Below, piece after piece: positions 1-5,732 of a DNA stretch of 6,620 nt; the stretch's first letter is position 1, and every line of letters begins with the position of its first letter. The notes beneath the pieces were generated by a model. It saw only the letters and a list, made by a program, of their open reading frames with translations. It ran no database searches and was not told the DNA's origin. The translations under genes and the position numbers were made by a program. The stretch comes from Deltaproteobacteria bacterium (GTDB taxonomy: Bacteria > JAUYMQ01). The stretch is from NCBI GenBank assembly GCA_030698575.1, contig JAUYMQ010000329.1, forward strand, positions 1-6,620, in the 5' to 3' direction.

Positions 1-1
1 C

Positions 2-286
2 ATTTCGGACATCGACAAGGCGAAGATGTGCTTCAACCTGGCGGTCGTTTATGAAAAATTGGAGAGCGACGGCGAAGCGCTGGTGTGGTGCGCGGCGGGC
101 ATCGACTATGAGACGCGGCACGGGCGTTACTATGTGGCGGAGCAGCGCGCGGCCTACTACGCGCGCCAGGGGAAGCATCGCGAGAGCCTGAACGAATACA
201 GGGATATCCTGGGGCGCCCGTCACTTGCAGAGCAGGAGAAGGAGCGAATCCGGCAAACCATCGAGGTGCTCGGCAAGCAAACCTGA
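2..286 (+). CDS. TPR-like helical repeat protein, C-terminal fragment
   Basis: This is the 3' end of a longer gene. The frame is open from the first bases of the window (upstream residues read ISDIDKAK before the first Met at 26), so the Met at 26 is probably internal and the true start lies outside the window. The visible 95 or so residues are alternating amphipathic helices with TPR-like spacing. Helix pairs include FNLAVVYEKLESDGEALVWC, then AEQRAAYYARQGKHRESLNE, and a closing helix around EQEKERIRQTIEVL. TPR proteins act as protein-protein interaction scaffolds; no partner or catalytic domain can be seen in this fragment. It ends with TGA at 284-286 and a GC-rich hairpin follows at once. 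It is probably not co-transcribed with the nfeD gene 179 bp downstream, though read-through cannot be excluded. The coding call is fairly secure; the TPR family assignment is moderate. Confidence 0.75.
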   Translation: MSDIDKAKMCFNLAVVYEKLESDGEALVWCAAGIDYETRHGRYYVAEQRAAYYARQGKHRESLNEYRDILGRPSLAEQEKERIRQTIEVLGKQT

Positions 287-465
287 CGAGGCCCGCCGGT
301 GGGGACGGCCGCTGCCTCGGGCGGCTCCCACGGGTGATACCGCCGCCTCCCGTCGCTCACACCGTTGGCGGAAAATTAGACTGCGCCTCCGGGTAGCTGG
401 TAAGATGCAGTAACTGGGCTGGAGGTCGTGCCAGAAGTCGATATCGACCCGGGGAGGGTGTCGCG
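287..465. other. Intergenic region with hairpin after the TPR gene and a palindrome before nfeD
   Basis: A two-tier inverted repeat starts directly after the TPR stop codon: CGAGGC (287-292) pairs with GCCTCG (314-319), and inside it GCCG (295-298) pairs with CGGC (306-309). No T-tract follows, so it is at best a weak or factor-assisted terminator. A loose promoter candidate for the next operon is TAGACT (377-382), 18 bp, then TAAGAT (401-406), about 4/6 matches in each box. A perfect 12-bp palindrome, GTCGATATCGAC, lies at 437-448 just before the nfeD ribosome binding site. No convincing ORF is present. Confidence 0.35.
453..457 (+). promoter_or_regulatory. Ribosome binding site of the nfeD-like gene
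   Basis: GGAGG lies 8 nt before the ATG at 466, inside a G-rich run. It supports the start chosen for the NfeD-family protein. Confidence 0.7.
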
Positions 466-888
466 ATGCCTTGGTGGGGTTGGTTGGTCGTGGGCGCGGT
501 GCTCCTGGCGACGGAGACTGTAATCCAGACGGATTTCTGGCTGGCGTTGCTGGGTGTCGCCGCCTTCGCAATGGCGGCGCTCGTTCGTTTCGGGCTGATC
601 GAGACCATCTGGATCCAGTGGGCCGCCTTCGGCGTTCTCGCGGTTTTCTTCTCGGTCTTCGTCCGGAGGCGGATTCACAAGCTGGTGGCCCCCGCGCCCG
701 GACTCAAGGCGGAGCTCATCGGAGAGTACGGGACCGTCCAGACCGAGATCGCGCCGGCAGGTGTCGGCACGATTGAACTACGCGGATCGAACTGGAAGGC
801 GAGAAACGTGGGAGACAGCCCTCTTGCTGTCGGTGCGAGGGTGCGCGTGGAGGCCGTGGATGGATTCCTGCTCGACGTTCGAGTATGA
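466..888 (+). CDS. NfeD-family membrane protein (short YbbJ-type)
   Basis: A 140-residue membrane protein of the short NfeD type, lacking the N-terminal ClpP-like protease domain of long NfeD proteins. Three hydrophobic segments are visible at about residues 4-20, 23-43 and 48-66. The Arg-rich RRRIHK at 67-72 then marks a cytoplasmic edge. Residues 84-140 form the soluble OB-fold (NfeD C-terminal) domain, recognisable by the pattern LIGEYGTVQTEI, then GTIELRGSNWKARN, then the closing VGARVRVEAVDGFLLDVRV. Family members pair genetically with stomatin/SPFH proteins and are thought to help assemble them or act with them in the membrane. Here the qmcA-like gene follows after 37 bp on the same strand, exactly that pairing. 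The length is normal for the short subfamily and the start has a good GGAGG site. Family assignment is strong; the cellular role is inferred from the family. Confidence 0.9.
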   Translation: MPWWGWLVVGAVLLATETVIQTDFWLALLGVAAFAMAALVRFGLIETIWIQWAAFGVLAVFFSVFVRRRIHKLVAPAPGLKAELIGEYGTVQTEIAPAGVGTIELRGSNWKARNVGDSPLAVGARVRVEAVDGFLLDVRV

Positions 889-911
889 CGCGGCTTCGAT
901 GATGCCTGCAT

Positions 912-919
912 AGGGAGAG
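912..919 (+). promoter_or_regulatory. Ribosome binding site of the SPFH gene, decides the start
   Basis: GGGAGAGA sits 6 nt before the ATG at 926. Another ATG at 921 is too close to this site and is in a different frame, so 926 is the start. Confidence 0.6.
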
Positions 920-925
920 AATGGC

Positions 926-1882
926 ATGGGGACATTGATTGGCATCGGCGTTCTGGTCGCCCTCGTGATCGTGGTAATTGCGAAAACCGCCGTGGTCGTC
1001 CCGCAGCAGAACGCCTTCGTGATCGAGAATCTCGGCAAGTACAGTCGGACTCTCGATGCGGGATTTCACATCCTGGTGCCGTTCATCGAGCGCATTGCTT
1101 ACAAGCATTCTCTCAAGGAAGTCGCGTCGGACATTCCAGAACAGGTATGCATCACCAGGGACAACGTTCAGGTCCATGTTGACGGCGTGCTCTATCTCCA
1201 GGTGCTCGATCCGAAGCGAGCCTCCTATGGCATCGGCAACTTCTATTACGCCATCTCGCAGCTCGCCCAGACCACGCTACGAAGCGAGGTGGGCAAGATC
1301 GATCTGGACCGGACATTCGAGGAGCGATCGACGATCAACGGCTACGTGGTTTCGGAGCTGGACAAGGCCTCGGAGGTCTGGGGCGTGAAGGTCCTGCGCT
1401 ACGAGATCAAGAACATCACGCCGCCCAAGGACGTGCTCCAGGCCATGGAGAAGCAGATGCGCGCCGAGCGCGAGAAGCGCGCCGTCGTTCTCGAGTCGGA
1501 GGGGCAGCGCGATGCCGCAGTCAATCGGGCCGAGGGCGACAAGCAGAAGGTGATCAAGGAATCTGAAGCAACACGGCAGCTGCAGATCAACGAGGCGCAG
1601 GGCGAGGCCGAGGCGATCCTGGCGGTTGCAACCGCCACTGCCGAGGGGCTGCGCCAGGTTGCCCAGGCGCTTCAGAGCCCTGGAGGAGATTCGGCGATGC
1701 AGTTGCGCATCGCCGAGCAGTACATCACCGAGTTCGGAAAGCTGGCCAAGGAAGGAAACACGTTCGTCGTGCCGTCGAACCTGAGCGACATCGCCTCGAT
1801 CATCGCGCTTGCCACGGGCGTGGTGCGCGACGGATCAGGCCGCTCCCTCGGAGGCCCGCCCAAGACGCCGATCGATCGCTGA
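926..1882 (+). CDS. qmcA: SPFH/stomatin-family membrane protein, QmcA-like
   Basis: A 318-residue stomatin/prohibitin-type protein, close to the usual 300-320 residues of bacterial QmcA/paraslipin proteins. An N-terminal membrane anchor (residues 3-20) is followed by the SPFH domain (about 21-180), with the diagnostic VVVPQQNAFVIENLGKYSRTLDAGFH start, the PEQVCITRDNVQVHVDGVLY core strand (71-90) and the LRSEVGKIDLDRTFEERSTIN segment (118-137). The long charged helix at about 170-235 (EKQMRAEREKRAVVLESEGQ and onward, rich in Ala, Glu and Gln) is the coiled coil that drives oligomerisation. The C-terminal region has the usual AEQYITEFGKLAKEGNTFVVPSNLSDI signature (263-289). Such proteins form large oligomeric rings in detergent-resistant membrane domains; E. 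coli QmcA is linked to FtsH quality control. It follows the nfeD-like gene in a two-gene operon. There is no clear terminator in the 36 bp before the convergent gene. Family assignment is very secure; the symbol is by family analogy. Confidence 0.93.
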   Translation: MGTLIGIGVLVALVIVVIAKTAVVVPQQNAFVIENLGKYSRTLDAGFHILVPFIERIAYKHSLKEVASDIPEQVCITRDNVQVHVDGVLYLQVLDPKRASYGIGNFYYAISQLAQTTLRSEVGKIDLDRTFEERSTINGYVVSELDKASEVWGVKVLRYEIKNITPPKDVLQAMEKQMRAEREKRAVVLESEGQRDAAVNRAEGDKQKVIKESEATRQLQINEAQGEAEAILAVATATAEGLRQVAQALQSPGGDSAMQLRIAEQYITEFGKLAKEGNTFVVPSNLSDIASIIALATGVVRDGSGRSLGGPPKTPIDR

Positions 1883-1918
1883 CGTCTTCAGCCGGGATTC
1901 AATCCGTCCGCTACAACC

Positions 1919-3178
1919 CTACTCGCCGCGACCCGAATACCGCGAGGCGCTGTTGGCCTTGGCGGGTGACGCATAGGAAGCCTCCCAGCAGGGGCCCTGG
2001 AGCGCCAGGAGCTGGACGGTGACCTGGCTGTCTTCCGATAGGGGCATGGGCGGCATGGACAGGCCGTTGCCCCTTGCCTCCGCGCGAATGTCCGCGCGGC
2101 CACCCACGCCCGGGCGGAGCGAGACGCGCGTTATGCCGCCGGCCGCAGGCGTCTTGTCCTTGTAATCGAAACGCCCCTTCTTCCCCGCCCAGTTGCCGCC
2201 CGGCGGCGCGAACGCGCTCATGACGAGAACGGGCGTGTCGCTCACGTGATCATAGACGCAGAGGCTGTAGGGCGTCCCCGTCTCCGGATGGCCGAACTCA
2301 TCGGTCGTCGTCGCGGCGCCGTTCGACCAGCGCCACCGCCAGCCGTGCTTCGAGCCCTTCACGGAAAGTTCGAATGCCGCCCGCCCGGCCGCCACGGGAC
2401 TGCGACAATCGTTGCGGGGCGCGGCGCCGCAAACGGCCGAGGTGGGCTGCGCGAACGCCAGGCTCTCGAAGCGGCCGGAGGGGACTTTCTCCACCAGCGT
2501 TGCGACGCCGGTCGCCTTGTCGATCGTTCCCGTTTCGCCCGGTGGATCGGTGACGGTCCAGAGCGTGTCGTCAGGCGCGAACGCGATGCCTCCGCCGGAC
2601 ATGGTCGTCAGGTTCACGAGCGCCCCGACCGGAGCCGCCGCGCCCGTCGAGGTGTTGATCATGACCAGGTTGTTCGCGCCGTCGCCGCCGAGGCCGTAAA
2701 GCGTCGTGCCGAAGGCCGCGAGCCCCGTGACGGACTGGCCCATCGGTCCCACGGCCGAAGCGGCGCCCGACAGCGGGTCGACGGCGTAGAGGGTCTGACT
2801 GCTCCCCGCGCTCATCCAGAGGTTGCCCATCTGGTCGAAGGCAAGTCCGAGCCCCGCCACGGTAACGCCGAGATTGCCCGCACCCGCGCCGACGGCAGTG
2901 CCGGCGCCGGTCAATCTGTCGATGTTCAGGAGCGTTCCGGTTGCGGCGTCGACGCCGTGGAGCACGCCCGTCAGTGGATGAAAGGTCAGGCCCTCCACGT
3001 CGGCAAAGCCCACCGGCCCCACGAGGTTCTCCTGGCCGGTCGAGAGATCAAGGCGGTAGAGCTTGTCGTCGCCCTCGGAGGAGACCGAGTAGGCGAACAC
3101 CTGGGCCTCTGCAGGGCCGCCGGCCAGAAAAAGGAAGAGGACGGTCAGTATGGCGAGTGCCTGGACTCGAAGCATCAT
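1919..3178 (-). CDS. Secreted beta-propeller protein with Trp/Cys-rich C-terminal module
   Basis: A 419-residue exported protein of unknown function. Residues 1-25 are a signal peptide (MMLR charged start, hydrophobic core ALAILTVLFLFLAG, probable cleavage after AEA). Residues 30-245 contain about five imperfect blades with the pattern L-Y-x-h-D-x-x-TG-x-x-x-x-VG followed 15-25 residues later by GLxF/LYG, for example at 40-75, 83-121, 130-162, 171-208 and 217-242. This is typical of WD40/YVTN-like propellers. After two Cys (250 and 258) comes a separate module (about 258-419) with WRWRW (280-284), FGHPETGTPYSLCVYD (295-310), GRFDYKDK (335-342), VTVQLLALQGPCWEASY (386-402) and a Ser/Arg-rich tail. 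Its four Cys could form disulfides outside the cytoplasm. I recall similar modules at the ends of secreted proteins in deltaproteobacteria-like genomes but cannot name a family. GAAGAG, 6 nt before the ATG, supports the start. The gene is monocistronic and convergent with qmcA. No catalytic residues were recognised. Confidence 0.85.
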   Translation of the reverse strand: MMLRVQALAILTVLFLFLAGGPAEAQVFAYSVSSEGDDKLYRLDLSTGQENLVGPVGFADVEGLTFHPLTGVLHGVDAATGTLLNIDRLTGAGTAVGAGAGNLGVTVAGLGLAFDQMGNLWMSAGSSQTLYAVDPLSGAASAVGPMGQSVTGLAAFGTTLYGLGGDGANNLVMINTSTGAAAPVGALVNLTTMSGGGIAFAPDDTLWTVTDPPGETGTIDKATGVATLVEKVPSGRFESLAFAQPTSAVCGAAPRNDCRSPVAAGRAAFELSVKGSKHGWRWRWSNGAATTTDEFGHPETGTPYSLCVYDHVSDTPVLVMSAFAPPGGNWAGKKGRFDYKDKTPAAGGITRVSLRPGVGGRADIRAEARGNGLSMPPMPLSEDSQVTVQLLALQGPCWEASYASPAKANSASRYSGRGE

Positions 3179-3184
3179 GAGATT

Positions 3185-3190
3185 CTCTTC
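3185..3190 (-). promoter_or_regulatory. Ribosome binding site of the secreted propeller gene
   Basis: Read on the minus strand this is GAAGAG, 6 nt before the first of two adjacent ATG codons (3178 and 3175). Either Met could be used; the first fits the spacing better. Confidence 0.45.
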
Positions 3191-3252
3191 GGAAATCCAG
3201 TGGATAGCTTGAGTTGGGGAGATCCGAGCCGCGGGGCCGGAGGGAGGGTCGG

Positions 3253-3269
3253 ACCCGGGGGTCCCGGGT
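3253..3269. repeat. Perfect 7-bp inverted repeat beside the terminator
   Basis: ACCCGGG (3253-3259) and CCCGGGT (3263-3269) are exact inverted copies around a 3-nt centre. They lie just beyond the T-tract of the oxygenase terminator and upstream of the secreted propeller gene. The repeat could form a second, back-up hairpin in transcripts leaving the oxygenase operon, or it could be a protein-binding site for the propeller promoter. The sequence alone does not decide. Confidence 0.4.
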
Positions 3270-3275
3270 TCAGGG

Positions 3276-3310
3276 AAAAAAAAACCCCCGTCCCGGAGTC
3301 GGAACGGGGG
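3276..3310 (-). terminator. Rho-independent terminator of the TetR-oxygenase operon
   Basis: Read on the minus strand, CCCCCGT (3310-3304) pairs with ACGGGGG (3291-3285). Two further G-C pairs sit inside past a single bulged A, with a loop of about 7 nt. The stem runs straight into nine T residues (3284-3276). It lies 30 bp downstream of the oxygenase stop codon and ends that operon before the next minus-strand gene begins at 3178. Confidence 0.88.
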
Positions 3311-3339
3311 TGGAAGTGACGCCGCGCGCGGCGGGCCTG

Positions 3340-4824
3340 TCAGACGACGCCGTGCGCGTAGTTGCCGTGGAAGCCCATGGGCATGCGGTGGCTGAGGTGC
3401 GCCTTCGCCAGCGGCTTGCCCTCGATGTTTCGTGCGTCGAGCACGCTAACGAAACTCTTCCGCGTGGCGCCGTCGTAGACCACGCTCACCACGAAGCCGT
3501 CGTCCTCGGCCGCGTCGGGTGCGCGCGGCACGAAGACGGCTTCACTCGTCCACTGCCCGACACCGAAGTCGTGGCAGGCGCTGGGGCCGCCCTGGCGGTC
3601 GTACTTCTGGATGCAGCCCAGCACGCGCTCGTAGGAATTGCCGGCTTCGCGGCGCGCGACGACGGCATAGCCGAAGCGGTTCGGGTGCCCCACGAGCCGG
3701 TCGTCGAGGCGGGGGAACTCGGAGCCGCGATCGCTCAGCTGCTTCTCGCGGCACTCCCCGGTTTCGAGATCCAGCTCGTAGAGGTAGGGCACGGCGTCGA
3801 CGTAGTTCATCTTGCCCGTGCGCCACTCCCGGATGCCTTCGAGCAGATTGTCCGGATTCTGGTAGGTGCAGGCATCGAGGAAGATCTTGCCGTTCTCCTC
3901 GTAAGCGTTCCCCACGTGGAAGAAGAACGCCGACGAGGGCGCATCGAACCAGCGCACCTCGCCGCCCGCGCTGCGAGGCCGGACGCCGAAGCGAAGGGGC
4001 TTCTCGCGGTCCCAGCTCAGGGCCTGGTTGAGCGAGCCGCCGCCCATGAGGACGTTTCCGTCCATCATGATCGGCGCCAGCGGGAAGATCGCGTGGTTCT
4101 GCGAGATGGCCATGTCGTGCATCATCACGGAGTAGGGCGCGTCGACGCCCTCGGCCAGCGAGCAGTGTCCGTCGGGCTCGATGACGTAGAGCTGCAGGTA
4201 CGGCTCGTACCACTGATAGCCGTGGATGAGCATCTGGCCCGTGCGCCCGTCAATCTTCGGGTGCGCGCTCACGCTGTAGCCGACCATCGGCTTGTCGAAC
4301 ACGTAGTTGCCGATGGAATCCAGAGTTCGGGGATCCAGCTCGAAGGGGTAGGCGTTTTCCACCAGCGCCAGGAGCTTCCCGGCGTGGTGGACGACGTTCG
4401 TGTTGTGCTGCTGACGGATGGTGAACTCGTCGTTCTCCGGCGGGACGACGACGTTGACGCCGTTCGGGTAGTAGCGCCCCAGCTTCTGCTCACGAAGGTA
4501 CGACGCGTCTTTCACGAATCGCCCCCTGTAGTGCAGATGGCCGTCGTCGAAGCGGAAACCGTTCACGAGCCCGTCGCCGTCGAAGAGATGAAGCTTGTGG
4601 TAGCCCTCCTCGGGAAGAACCACCTGCGAGGGACCGTTGCGGTAGAGCGTGCCGTGAAGCTCCCGCGGGATCTCCCCCTCGATGTCGGTGATCTCGTAGG
4701 TTTCCTCCTTCGTGGCCGGGCTCCAGGCCTCGGTCCACCAGGCGCGTAGCGCCTGGGCATCGGGATGCGTTTCCGTGGCGATCGCGGGTCGCGCCGCCGT
4801 TGCCGACTGTCTTTCAACGCTCAT
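3340..4824 (-). CDS. Carotenoid cleavage oxygenase (RPE65/apocarotenoid oxygenase family)
   Basis: A 494-residue non-haem iron dioxygenase of the carotenoid oxygenase family, which splits a C=C bond in carotenoids, apocarotenoids or stilbene-type substrates to give two carbonyl products, usually as a soluble or membrane-associated seven-bladed propeller. All four iron-binding His are visible: H188 (SAHPKIDG), H236 (MMHDMAIS), H303 (FFFHVGNAYEE) and H485 (GFHGNYAHG). The second-sphere Glu are E156 (LLALVENAYP), E369 (GSEFPR) and E428 (GQWTSEAVFVPR). Other family signatures are LHGTLYRNGPS (56-66), HLFDGDGLV (79-87) and NTNVVHHAGKLLAL (141-154). The positions agree closely with those I recall for the cyanobacterial apocarotenoid 15,15'-oxygenase (H183/H238/H304/H484), so the enzyme looks complete and active. 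The start has a strong AAGGAGG site 7 nt away. It is the second gene of an operon, 12 bp after a TetR repressor. The substrate cannot be told from sequence: retinal-forming, apocarotenoid and lignostilbene-type activities are all possible. Confidence 0.95.
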   Translation of the reverse strand: MSVERQSATAARPAIATETHPDAQALRAWWTEAWSPATKEETYEITDIEGEIPRELHGTLYRNGPSQVVLPEEGYHKLHLFDGDGLVNGFRFDDGHLHYRGRFVKDASYLREQKLGRYYPNGVNVVVPPENDEFTIRQQHNTNVVHHAGKLLALVENAYPFELDPRTLDSIGNYVFDKPMVGYSVSAHPKIDGRTGQMLIHGYQWYEPYLQLYVIEPDGHCSLAEGVDAPYSVMMHDMAISQNHAIFPLAPIMMDGNVLMGGGSLNQALSWDREKPLRFGVRPRSAGGEVRWFDAPSSAFFFHVGNAYEENGKIFLDACTYQNPDNLLEGIREWRTGKMNYVDAVPYLYELDLETGECREKQLSDRGSEFPRLDDRLVGHPNRFGYAVVARREAGNSYERVLGCIQKYDRQGGPSACHDFGVGQWTSEAVFVPRAPDAAEDDGFVVSVVYDGATRKSFVSVLDARNIEGKPLAKAHLSHRMPMGFHGNYAHGVV

Positions 4825-4831
4825 TGTTCTT

Positions 4832-4838
4832 CCTCCTT
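4832..4838 (-). promoter_or_regulatory. Strong ribosome binding site embedded in the tetR stop codon
   Basis: On the minus strand AAGGAGG lies 7 nt before the oxygenase ATG. Its first two A bases are the last two bases of the TAA stop (4839-4837) of the upstream regulator. This arrangement fits translational coupling, with ribosomes ending on the regulator re-initiating on the oxygenase. Confidence 0.8.
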
Positions 4839-5448
4839 AGTTTCCGCCCGGTGCTGAGTTTCCCCTGACCAGCGTCGCCATCATGGGCTCGACGAGGTCC
4901 TTGACTGCTGCGCCGAAGGTCAGCTTTCCAGCGAGGTGGAGGGTGATCACCCCGTGGAGGCCCGCCCAGAGAAGATGAGCGACGACATCGGGGTTCCCGG
5001 TAATCACGCCGGCCTCGACGGCCTGGGCGACCGCGTCGCGAAGCGGGCGCCATGTGCCGAGCGCCGCCTCGTCCAGCTCGGCATAGCTTTCGGGGGGATC
5101 CCTGTGAATCTCGAACATGATCCGGTAGCCGTCCGGATCGTCGAACGCGAACTGAACATAGGCCCCGCCAAGTTTCCCGAGCCGATCGAGCGGATCAAGC
5201 GAGGCGCGACTTGCCTGCTCCTGCGCCTGCGCGAAGCGCGCGTAGAGGCCCGCCTTGATCATTGCGAAGATCTCGTCCTTGTCCCGGAAGTAGCGGTAGG
5301 GGGTCATGGGGCTGCAGCCGAGCTCGGCCGCGATGGCGCGCATGGTGACGCCGGCGTAGCCGCGCTCGGCGAACAGATGCGTCGCCGCATCGATGATGCG
5401 CTCGCGGTAGGCCTCTATGGCGTCCTGGCTGAGGGCGGGGCGGGGCAT
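4837..5448 (-). CDS. TetR/AcrR-family transcriptional repressor, WHG-type C-terminus
   Basis: A 203-residue one-component regulator of typical TetR length. The DNA-binding domain covers residues 10-62: helix 1 RERIIDAATHLFAERGYAG, then the helix-turn-helix VTMRAIAAELGCSPMTPYRYF (34-54) ending in the usual FRDKDEIF. The C-terminal half (about 75-190) carries WAGLHGVITLHLAGKL (161-176), the Trp-x-x-x-His-Gly pattern of the TetR WHG C-terminal domain, which binds a small hydrophobic ligand and forms the dimer. The start is fixed by an in-frame TAG two codons upstream (5454-5452), and no Shine-Dalgarno precedes it. The promoter boxes place transcription start at or next to the ATG, so the message is probably leaderless. 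It heads an operon with the carotenoid oxygenase and has a palindromic operator over its own promoter, implying autorepression relieved by a substrate or product of the oxygenase. The ligand is inferred, not visible. Confidence 0.93.
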   Translation of the reverse strand: MPRPALSQDAIEAYRERIIDAATHLFAERGYAGVTMRAIAAELGCSPMTPYRYFRDKDEIFAMIKAGLYARFAQAQEQASRASLDPLDRLGKLGGAYVQFAFDDPDGYRIMFEIHRDPPESYAELDEAALGTWRPLRDAVAQAVEAGVITGNPDVVAHLLWAGLHGVITLHLAGKLTFGAAVKDLVEPMMATLVRGNSAPGGN

Positions 5449-5454
5449 CCACTA

Positions 5455-5483
5455 CTTTTACGCGGTAAAATTTACGCTGTCAA
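5455..5483 (-). promoter_or_regulatory. Promoter of the tetR-oxygenase operon
   Basis: On the minus strand the -35 box TTGACA (5483-5478) is a perfect consensus match. A 17-bp spacer leads to TAAAAG (5460-5455), 4/6 matches to the -10 consensus. Upstream of -35 the DNA is AT-rich (about 5484-5510), resembling an UP element. A start 6-7 nt after the -10 box falls at 5449-5448, that is on the ATG itself. Confidence 0.75.
5456..5483. promoter_or_regulatory. Tandem palindromic operator, probably for the TetR-family repressor
   Basis: TTTTACGCGGTAAAA (5456-5470) is a perfect 6-bp inverted repeat around GCG. A second, degenerate copy, TTTACGCTGTCAA (5471-5483), follows with its centre 14 bp away and one mismatch between its 5-bp arms. 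The two share TTTACGC, and the middle GTAAA-A-TTTAC is itself symmetric. Together they cover the spacer and both boxes of the operon promoter, so a bound repressor would block RNA polymerase. Ownership by the adjacent TetR protein is inferred from position. Confidence 0.75.
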
Positions 5484-5519
5484 CTAATTTATTTCCCTTT
5501 AATTCAAGCTACTTAGGAT

Positions 5520-5607
5520 GGGATCAGGTCTTGAATTTGACCCTCAAAGTCCGGCGACGCCTGGATCCTGCCCACCCCGGCGCTGGTCAAATTCTAGACC
5601 TGACCCC
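5520..5607. repeat. 88-bp imperfect inverted-repeat element (REP/MITE-like)
   Basis: Two 23-bp arms, 5520-5542 and 5585-5607, are inverted copies matching at 21 of 23 positions, separated by 42 bp of GC-rich DNA. The outer ends read GGGATCAGGTCTTG on the left and the complement of GGGGTCAGGTCTAG on the right; the inner ends are identical (GAATTTGACC). From memory, sequences of the GGGGTCAGGTCTTGAATTT type occur as dispersed palindromes in many bacterial genomes, often near REP-associated tyrosine transposases, but no transposase lies in this window. No clear target duplication flanks it. It sits between the divergent tetR and thioesterase genes and could also fold as a hairpin in RNA. Confidence 0.7.
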
Positions 5608-5714
5608 GAATTACGCGCGCAAGCCCCGTGAAGTGATCGCGGCGCCGCCACCCCAGCGTCGAAGAGCAGGTGTAAACTGGTCCGGTCGACCGCGAACTCA
5701 CCAGGAACGAGGAT

Positions 5715-5720
5715 AGGAGG
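5715..5720 (+). promoter_or_regulatory. Ribosome binding site of the thioesterase gene
   Basis: AGGAGG lies 12 nt before the ATG at 5733, longer than ideal. A GGAG at 5728-5731 is too close to serve. No other in-frame start fits better. Confidence 0.5.
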
Positions 5721-5732
5721 AAGATCCGGAGC

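Noticed and set aside
1869-1878. CGATCGATCG palindrome at the end of the qmcA-like gene
   Set aside because: It is inside the coding sequence (codons for the last Ile-Asp-Arg), has no loop or T-tract, and is easily explained by codon choice.
2246-3319. A + strand open frame of 357 codons opposite the secreted propeller
   Set aside because: Arg/Gly-rich translation with no family signature, and no ribosome binding site. It runs through the terminator hairpin. The minus strand has a signal peptide and propeller repeats.
3214-4749. A + strand open frame of 511 codons opposite the carotenoid oxygenase, longer than the oxygenase itself
   Set aside because: It is an antisense shadow of a GC-rich gene. 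Its translation is a monotone of Val, Ala, Arg and His with no recognisable motif, while the minus strand shows every catalytic residue of a known family.
5671-5678. Possible thioesterase promoter with TAAACT as -10
   Set aside because: No -35-like hexamer stands 16-18 bp upstream, so the promoter of this gene is left unassigned.
5683-5692. CGGTCGACCG palindrome upstream of the thioesterase
   Set aside because: A 10-bp palindrome in GC-rich DNA is likely by chance; it has no second copy and does not resemble the tetR operator.
5417-5716. A + strand open frame spanning the tetR promoter, operator and inverted repeat
   Set aside because: It starts inside tetR antisense, covers regulatory DNA and repeat arms, and has no domain or suitable initiation site.
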